From: Gammaproteobacteria bacterium
GTDB taxonomy: Bacteria > Pseudomonadota > Gammaproteobacteria > Pseudomonadales > Pseudohongiellaceae
Direction of reading: 5' to 3'
NCBI GenBank assembly: GCA_007571115.1
Contig: RKSA01000038.1
Coordinates: forward strand, 1 to 11,098
Length of the DNA: 11,098 bases
In this document: positions 5,674 through 11,098 of the stretch, in pieces
How positions within the stretch are numbered: position 1 is the stretch's first letter
Layout of the letters: each line of letters opens with the position of its first letter
Position numbers and translations under genes: made by a program
Notes under the pieces: model-generated
The model's database searches: none
Told to the model about the DNA's origin: nothing
Seen by the model: the letters and a program-made list of their open reading frames with translations, nothing else

Positions 5674-8172
5674 ATGAAACACTATCGATCTGCGGCCTGG
5701 CTCGCTGCCACGGCATTCTGCATCAGTTCCTTCCCGGCTTTCGCGCAATCGGAAGCTGGCGGAGTCATCGAGGAAATCATCGTGACTGGTACCGGCGTCG
5801 AGCGAACGGGCTTCGACACTCCACAATCGGTGTCGCAGTTCACCGAGGAAGACCTCAGATCGTTCAACTCGTCGAGTCAGGCAGACATCCTGACCCAGTT
5901 GCCCGGAATCAGCGCCGAAGGCGGCGGCGGTGAAGTCGCGACCAATGTGTTCCATCGCGCCTTGCCGTCGGGTGGGCAATTCTCGTTCACGCCATTGCTC
6001 TACGACGGGATGCCGGCCTTCACGACTTTCGGCCTGAACTCTTCGGCCTTCGACGTCTACATCCGCAACGACCTCGGCGTCGAGCGCTCGGAATTCGTCA
6101 GCGGTGGCGTGTCGAACCTGTTCGGACCCGGCTCGGTGGCGGGAATCATCAACTACATTTCCTCCACGGGAGGCCCCGAGCCTGCCGGCACGGTGCAGAT
6201 CGAAACCGCCGACGAAGGCAGGCTGCGCGGCGACTATTTCTTCAGCGGCCCCCTCGGCAGCGCCGATTCGGACACGTTCTACGCACTTTCGGGATATTTC
6301 CGCAACGACGAAGGGCCGCTCAAGTCGGGCCTCGACACGCAAGGCTTCCAGCTCCGCGGCAACATCAGGCATGAATTCGATGACGGCTCGGGCTCGCTGA
6401 CCCTGCACACCCAGTTGATCGACGACAGCGTGCAGTTCTTCCTGCCGCTGCCCGTCGACGGCCGCACCCGGGAACGTGTAATGGGCAACGATGGCGCCGA
6501 AGTCTTCACGATGAACACCGTGGAAGCCGTCGGCCTTTCCTACGACACTCCGGGAGGCCGCTTCCAGACGTCCATCGGCGACGGCGTGCTCACTCACGGC
6601 CACATGCTTGCCGCAGTGCTCGACCGGGATCTCAACGACGAATGGACCTTGAATGCGAAACTGCGCTATGCGCGCTACGACCACCAGTTCAACCTGTTCG
6701 TTGACGGAGATGGTCTCGCCCCTGATGGAAGCAGACCCGAAACCCAGAGTGAATACCTGACCCGGCGCGGCATCGATCCGGCACTGCACGGCCATGCCCG
6801 CTTCGTCTACGCACAGACGGGCAGGAATCTGGCGCCGAACCACCTAGTTTTTGGCAACCGCACCTTTGATCGTTCGCGCAATGCTACAGACATGTCCCTC
6901 GAATTCAGCGTCGGCCACGAGTTCTACGTCGGCGAGCAGACCCACGGCCTGACCATCGGCGGATTCTTCTCCAACTCCCAGGCTGATGACATCAGGCATA
7001 TCACTACCTACCTCGGCGATTTCCGCAATGCTCCGCTGCTCGTCAACGTGCAGCTCACGGGAGTCGTCGAGGACGACTCGGGGCAGCTCGTCATGGCTGA
7101 CGACCCGAACGCCACGTATCACTGGACGCACAACGGGCTCGCCAAAACCAACGGCCTGACGGATCATCATGACCGCAGTGCGCGACGCATCGCGTTCTAC
7201 GTTGCCGACCAGATCGAGGCCGGCGACTGGTCCTGGGATCTCGGAGTCCGCATCGAGCGCCTCGAAGGCGACGTCAAGCGGTTCAACACATCGAGTTTCG
7301 TCATGAGCGACGACCCAAGCGTCAACGACTTGATCGAGACCGTCAGCTACACCAATGGCTCGCTGACCAGCGACTCGCTCGGCGCCACCGAATGGGCCTT
7401 CTCCGCCGGTGCGCTGTACCGCCTGAACGACGAAGTCAACCTGTTCGCGAATATCTCGCGGGGATTCTTCTTCCCGCAGATCCGCAGCGTGCCGTTCAGC
7501 CGGGGCCGGCTCGCCTCCTACGAAGGCGAGATCATCAACAGCCTCGAGGCCGGCGTGAAATACGAAGACCAGGCGATCAGCGCCCAGGCGCTGTTTTTCC
7601 GCTCGACCCTGGACGACCGGCGCAATGTCGATTTGATCAACGATCCGAACAATCCCGGCAACATCATTGAGGACGTCTCGCTGCAATCGACCGAGGCCTA
7701 TGGCATCGAGGCCGGATTCTCCTGGTACCTGAACGATTTTGTCACGCTGGACGGCAACATCACGCTGCGCGAGCACGAGTTCACCAAGGCCGATGGCAAT
7801 CCGGCGATCGTTGGCAACGAATTGCGCCGCCAGCCTACCGAAATGGCCAACTTCGGCGCGCGCTTCGCCAGGGACAACTTCGACGGCCTGCTGATGTACA
7901 ACTACCACGGCAGCAATTTCGCCAACGACTCGAACTCGGTCAGCCTCGGCTCCTACGGGCTGTGGCGCCTCGAAGCGGGGTATTCGTTCCCCCTCGAGGA
8001 CGACGACAGCATCCGCCTGAGCCTGCACGTGTTCAACCTCACCGACACGCAGGGAATCACCGAGGGCTCGCCGAGGCAGGGCAACGCCCAGTCGGGCCAG
8101 GCTGCGCAGTTCTTCGTCGGCCGCCCGATCCTCCCCCGCAGGGTTGCACTGCGACTGAGCTACGATTTCTAG
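5674..8172 (+). CDS. TonB-dependent outer-membrane receptor
   Basis: An 832-residue outer-membrane transporter driven by the TonB-ExbBD system. Residues 1-24 are a Sec signal peptide with a likely cut after AFA (A24/Q25). The TonB box EEIIVTG is at 33-39. The plug domain follows (about 45-165) with typical stretches such as DILTQLPGIS at 71-80 and LFGPGSVAGIIN at 149-160. The rest is a beta-barrel ending in the aromatic-terminated strand VALRLSYDF. The mature protein contains no cysteine. The ATG at 5674 is chosen over an upstream ATG at 5620 because it starts the signal peptide and has a strong AGGGAG site six bases before it. The substrate cannot be read from the sequence. The following symporter and the nearby glycoside hydrolase suggest a small sugar derivative rather than iron or vitamin B12. 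It is 79 bases upstream of the symporter on the same strand. Confidence 0.93.
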   Translation: MKHYRSAAWLAATAFCISSFPAFAQSEAGGVIEEIIVTGTGVERTGFDTPQSVSQFTEEDLRSFNSSSQADILTQLPGISAEGGGGEVATNVFHRALPSGGQFSFTPLLYDGMPAFTTFGLNSSAFDVYIRNDLGVERSEFVSGGVSNLFGPGSVAGIINYISSTGGPEPAGTVQIETADEGRLRGDYFFSGPLGSADSDTFYALSGYFRNDEGPLKSGLDTQGFQLRGNIRHEFDDGSGSLTLHTQLIDDSVQFFLPLPVDGRTRERVMGNDGAEVFTMNTVEAVGLSYDTPGGRFQTSIGDGVLTHGHMLAAVLDRDLNDEWTLNAKLRYARYDHQFNLFVDGDGLAPDGSRPETQSEYLTRRGIDPALHGHARFVYAQTGRNLAPNHLVFGNRTFDRSRNATDMSLEFSVGHEFYVGEQTHGLTIGGFFSNSQADDIRHITTYLGDFRNAPLLVNVQLTGVVEDDSGQLVMADDPNATYHWTHNGLAKTNGLTDHHDRSARRIAFYVADQIEAGDWSWDLGVRIERLEGDVKRFNTSSFVMSDDPSVNDLIETVSYTNGSLTSDSLGATEWAFSAGALYRLNDEVNLFANISRGFFFPQIRSVPFSRGRLASYEGEIINSLEAGVKYEDQAISAQALFFRSTLDDRRNVDLINDPNNPGNIIEDVSLQSTEAYGIEAGFSWYLNDFVTLDGNITLREHEFTKADGNPAIVGNELRRQPTEMANFGARFARDNFDGLLMYNYHGSNFANDSNSVSLGSYGLWRLEAGYSFPLEDDDSIRLSLHVFNLTDTQGITEGSPRQGNAQSGQAAQFFVGRPILPRRVALRLSYDF

Positions 8173-8192
8173 CCCGCGATTCGCGATGGCTT

Positions 8193-8230
8193 CCGGCCAT
8201 CCCCAGGGCCGACCCCCTGGGGATGGCCGG
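8193..8230 (+). terminator. Perfect 16-bp hairpin between receptor and symporter genes
   Basis: The arm 8193-8208 (CCGGCCATCCCCAGGG) is followed by the six-base loop CCGACC (8209-8214) and the exact reverse complement at 8215-8230. No T run follows, so it is not a standard intrinsic terminator. It may be an mRNA-stabilising or attenuating structure that sets a different expression level for the two genes, or a Rho-assisted end. The class given here is the nearest available. Smaller hairpins overlap both arms (see findings). Confidence 0.75.
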
Positions 8231-8251
8231 TGCCGCTAGCCGGCAACCCGA

Positions 8252-9847
8252 ATGAATTTCCTCGACTACGCGATCATCACCATCTACCTGGCCATGCTGC
8301 TGGGGCTCGGCTATTTCTTCAAGGAACAGCATTCGAGAAAGGACTACTTCCTCGGCGGCAGGCAACTCGGCGTTTTCCCGCTGACCCTGTCGACGATGGC
8401 GACCCAGCTTTCGGCGATCAGCTTCATTTCGGCGCCGGCTTTTGTCGGGCTTCGCGAAGGCGGTGGCATGGTGTGGCTTTCCTACGAATTCGCCGTGCCT
8501 CTCGCAATGCTGCTGCTGATGGTCTACGTGCTGCCGACGCTCTACCGTTCGGGAGTCGTCAGCATCTACGATTTTCTCGAAAGACGCTTCGGCCTCTCGA
8601 CGCGCCTGCTGATCTCCTTCGTCTTCCTCGTCAGCCGCGCTTTCGGCACGAGCATCGCGATCTACGCCACCGCGCTGATCCTCAACACGGCCATGGGAGT
8701 CGATTTCTACGTCGCTATTGCCGTGATCGGCGTGATCACGCTCATCTATTCGTTCCAGGGCGGAATGAAGGCCGTGGTCTATTCCGATGCAGCACAAATG
8801 CTGCTGATTTTCTCCGGCGTCGCGATGATCCTGTTCTTTTCCCTGCGCAACATGGGCGGCCTCGATGTGCTGCTCGCGAACATCGACGCGACCAGGCTCA
8901 CCGTGCTGCGAACCGACTCCTGGGGATTTTCCGGCGACGAATGGGGGCTCTGGCCGATGATTTTCGGCGGCATCGTGCTGTACGCATCGTATTACGGCTG
9001 CGACCAGACCCAGGCACAGCGAACCTTGTCGGCCAAGGACGAAAGCTCGGTGCGGCGCATTCTCATGTTCAACGGCCTGGCGCGCTTCCCCATCGTGCTG
9101 CTCTATTGCTTCACCGGGCTCGCGCTAGGAGCTTTCGCGGTGATGAACCCCGAGTTTCTCGCCAAGATCGACCCGGAGGTGCCTGACACCCTCGTGCCGC
9201 TGTTCATCGTCGAGTATCTGCCCAACGGGCTGATCGGCTTGCTCATCGTCGCCCTGCTAGCGGCTTCGATGTCGTCGCTGAGTTCGGTGGTCAACTCGCT
9301 TTCGGCGGTCAGCATCGAGGATTTCACGCGCTTGAGCGGCAAAACGCTGGAGCGCGACGAATACGTCTTCTGGTCCCGGGCCGCAGTGCTGTTCTGGGGC
9401 GTGATAATCGTCGTGCTGTCGATCTTTGGCGGCGACATCGCTCCCACGGTGATCGAGGCGATCAACAAGATCGGCTCGGTATTCTACGGGCCAATTCTCG
9501 CGACCTTCCTGCTCGCGATCCTCAGGCCTGGGGTCGGCTCGATGGCCGCCAATGCCGGCCTCCTCGCCGGAGTGGCGATCAATGTCTATCTCTGGCTCGG
9601 CCACGAGGACGAGGTGTTCTGGCTCTGGTGGAACGTGACCGGCTGCATCGCCTCGATCGGCATCGCCTTGCTCGTTGCAGTTGTCTTGCGGACTTTCTCG
9701 CAAACTGCCTCCTCGCAAACTGGGGCGGTAGCGACCGAGCAAGCCGACGCAGGCGTGTGGCGGCTTGGCGAGACTGCTGCGCTGCTATTGGCCTTCGTCG
9801 CGATGCTGCTGATCGGCTGGCTGATTCCCGTTGTTTTGGGTGGCTGA
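8252..9847 (+). CDS. Sodium:solute symporter (SSS/SLC5 family)
   Basis: A 531-residue inner-membrane transporter coupling solute uptake to sodium entry. About 13 hydrophobic segments can be counted, the first at 6-23 and the last at 508-529. Family signatures include DYFLGGRQ at 31-38, QGGMKAVVYSDAAQM at 169-183, YGCDQTQAQRTLSAKD at 248-263, and AASMSSLSSVVNSLS at 337-351, where the serines correspond to the sodium site in LeuT-fold symporters. By eye it resembles the branch that includes the animal carriers SMVT, SMCT and NIS more than the proline or glucose carriers, for example in LPTLYRSGVVSIYDFLERRF at 94-113. The substrate is not determined. A hydrophilic cytoplasmic-type stretch lies at about 481-505. 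The start has no Shine-Dalgarno sequence and lies 21 bases after a strong hairpin. It is probably co-transcribed with the receptor gene, and its end lies five bases from the convergent hydrolase gene. Confidence 0.93.
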   Translation: MNFLDYAIITIYLAMLLGLGYFFKEQHSRKDYFLGGRQLGVFPLTLSTMATQLSAISFISAPAFVGLREGGGMVWLSYEFAVPLAMLLLMVYVLPTLYRSGVVSIYDFLERRFGLSTRLLISFVFLVSRAFGTSIAIYATALILNTAMGVDFYVAIAVIGVITLIYSFQGGMKAVVYSDAAQMLLIFSGVAMILFFSLRNMGGLDVLLANIDATRLTVLRTDSWGFSGDEWGLWPMIFGGIVLYASYYGCDQTQAQRTLSAKDESSVRRILMFNGLARFPIVLLYCFTGLALGAFAVMNPEFLAKIDPEVPDTLVPLFIVEYLPNGLIGLLIVALLAASMSSLSSVVNSLSAVSIEDFTRLSGKTLERDEYVFWSRAAVLFWGVIIVVLSIFGGDIAPTVIEAINKIGSVFYGPILATFLLAILRPGVGSMAANAGLLAGVAINVYLWLGHEDEVFWLWWNVTGCIASIGIALLVAVVLRTFSQTASSQTGAVATEQADAGVWRLGETAALLLAFVAMLLIGWLIPVVLGG

Positions 9848-9852
9848 GCGAT

Positions 9853-11098
9853 TCATTCGCCGAGCCAGAACAGCGCGACCGCCGCAGTCCAGGAAAAGTT
9901 CCCGCCTCCGCAGCCTTCGCCCGTCTCGGCGTGGTAGTACTCGAAATACCCTCCGGCAGCCTCGATGCAGGCGCGGCTCGCGCGCTTGAGCCGTTCGGCG
10001 AGCTCGATGTGGCCGTAGGCGCGCAGGCCATCGGCGATCATCCAGTTGATGTGCAGCCACACCGGGCCACGCCAGTATCGTTGCGGCTCGTAGCAGGCGC
10101 TTGCGGGGTGCGTCGATGACAGCGAAAAAGCGCTCGAATCGAGCCATTGCTCAATCAGGCCAGCCATCGCTGCGGCTTGCCGGTCGTCGGCGAGCCGGCC
10201 GAACAGCGGCAGCAGGCTGCCGGTGGTGCGCTCTGGCAGCGACGCGTCGCAGAGCAAGTCGCGGTTGAGAAAGCAGCGCTGCTCGCTCGACCAGCAGCGG
10301 CTCGCCGCAGCTTCGGTGCGGGCGAGTTCGCCCTCGAGTTCGGCAGCTTCTGCGGCAAGCCCGAATTCCCGGCATAGCTCGAGCAGGTCCTGGCTGGCGC
10401 GATGCAGGATCGAAACCGTGCCGATATCGATCACCCGGTAGGGCGAAGACGCCGATACGCGCTGCGGATCGAAGTCGTTCCGCTTGAGGAAGTCGATCAG
10501 GTACAGGTAGCGGTCGTACTGCTCGCGGCTCGGCCGCTGCTCGTGGTTGACATGACCGGTATCGCGGCGCTGGTATTGCCAGGCGATCGGCGGCACCCGG
10601 GCCAGCGGCGCGTCCCAGGCGGGGCTGTTGTCCATTCCCGACTCCCAGGGGTGGTAGCTTTCGACCAGCCCGGTGTCCTCGAGATCGCGGTCGCGGTACC
10701 ACCAGCGATGGTAGTCGAGCAACTGCGGCAGCAGCTCTCGCAGTTCGGCGCGGGCTGCGGCGCTGGCGGTGGCACGTTGCAACATGAGCCTGGCCGCCAT
10801 CGCCCAAACAGGCGGCTGCGAGATCGTGCTCGACGGAATTTTCTCCTTGCCACCCCAGATTTCCGGGCCGGGAAAGTACGATTCCGCGTGGTCGTGGTAC
10901 AGAATATGCGGCACCATGCCGTTGTCCCATTGGCCGCGAAACATCGCGCGCGCCTCCTGCCACGCGCGGGCCTCATCGAAAGTGAACCAGCCGAGCGCGG
11001 TGATCGCCGAGTCCCAGTTCCACTGGAACGGGTACAGACCCCGGGTGGGAACGGTGTACGTTCCCAGGTCATTGCTGCGCAATACCGCGCGAGCTGCG
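9853..11098 (-). CDS. GH63-type glycoside hydrolase, mannosylglycerate/glucosylglycerate hydrolase-like (5' end outside window)
   Basis: At least 414 residues are visible, with a complete C-terminus; the frame is still open at the right edge, so the N-terminus is missing. The protein looks like the (alpha/alpha)6-barrel hydrolases of family GH63, in particular the short bacterial enzymes that cleave mannosylglycerate or glucosylglycerate. Motifs in order, counted from the codon at 11082: VPTRGLYPFQWNWDSA (11-26), GQWDNGMVPHILYHDH (50-65), ISQPPVWAMAARL (87-99), YHPWESGMDNSPAWD (143-157) and TGEGCGGGNFSWTAA (387-401). D151 (in SGMDNS) and E389 (in TGEG) are the likely acid and base; they are 238 residues apart, close to the spacing I recall in characterised glycosylglycerate hydrolases. 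No signal peptide can be judged, because the start is missing. The related GH37 trehalases and GH15 enzymes are alternatives, but the motifs fit GH63 better. Confidence 0.85.
   Translation of the reverse strand, partial: AARAVLRSNDLGTYTVPTRGLYPFQWNWDSAITALGWFTFDEARAWQEARAMFRGQWDNGMVPHILYHDHAESYFPGPEIWGGKEKIPSSTISQPPVWAMAARLMLQRATASAAARAELRELLPQLLDYHRWWYRDRDLEDTGLVESYHPWESGMDNSPAWDAPLARVPPIAWQYQRRDTGHVNHEQRPSREQYDRYLYLIDFLKRNDFDPQRVSASSPYRVIDIGTVSILHRASQDLLELCREFGLAAEAAELEGELARTEAAASRCWSSEQRCFLNRDLLCDASLPERTTGSLLPLFGRLADDRQAAAMAGLIEQWLDSSAFSLSSTHPASACYEPQRYWRGPVWLHINWMIADGLRAYGHIELAERLKRASRACIEAAGGYFEYYHAETGEGCGGGNFSWTAAVALFWLGE

Noticed and set aside
5659..6843. A 394-codon open frame antisense to the TonB receptor gene, followed by another of 394 codons at 6844-8028
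   Set aside because: Both are shadows of the receptor gene in GC-rich DNA. The translations are low in family-like motifs, while the sense frame has a signal peptide, TonB box and full barrel.

Overview
The window is GC-rich DNA that reads as a chromosomal segment of a gammaproteobacterium. The basis is gene content and order. nadB, ygfX (cptA-like), sdhE and ygfZ lie together as they do in many gammaproteobacteria. A TonB-dependent receptor shows an outer membrane. trmJ is present as an ordinary housekeeping gene. The order or genus cannot be fixed by eye. No insertion sequence, phage gene, CRISPR array or rRNA is visible.

Left part (about 1-3900): roughly 285 bases of non-coding sequence precede nadB (+, L-aspartate oxidase). 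In Pseudomonas and Escherichia the divergent neighbour of nadB is the rpoE/algU sigma-factor gene, so the left edge may be its promoter region. nadB runs tail to tail into ygfX (-) with a 16-base overlap of coding ends. ygfX is preceded on the same strand by sdhE (-), the SdhA flavinylation factor. sdhE is divergent from ygfZ (+), the folate-binding Fe-S maintenance protein. The ygfZ copy here carries three tandem 15-base repeats in a loop. The four genes share a flavin, Fe-S and NAD theme.

Middle part (about 3900-5650): a complete tRNA-Arg with anticodon CCT lies on the minus strand. It is followed by a winged-helix regulator (+) with a cysteine-rich C-terminal domain resembling the Fe-S repressor SufR, and then by trmJ (-, tRNA 2'-O-methyltransferase for position 32). 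The regulator and trmJ are convergent.

Right part (about 5650-11098): an accessory uptake and degradation locus. A TonB-dependent outer-membrane receptor (+) is followed on the same strand by a sodium:solute symporter of the SLC5 type. The 79 bases between them hold a perfect 16-base-pair hairpin and overlapping smaller hairpins just upstream of a start codon that lacks a Shine-Dalgarno sequence. Converging on the symporter with a 5-base gap is a GH63-type glycoside hydrolase (-), cut by the right edge, which resembles mannosylglycerate/glucosylglycerate hydrolases. A reasonable reading is that the receptor brings a small glycoside or similar solute across the outer membrane, the symporter takes it into the cytoplasm with sodium, and the hydrolase cleaves it. 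The substrate is inferred, not shown.

Most of the window is ordinary core genome. The parts worth a second look are the glycoside-uptake locus, its inter-gene hairpin region, the SufR-like regulator and the repeat inside ygfZ.
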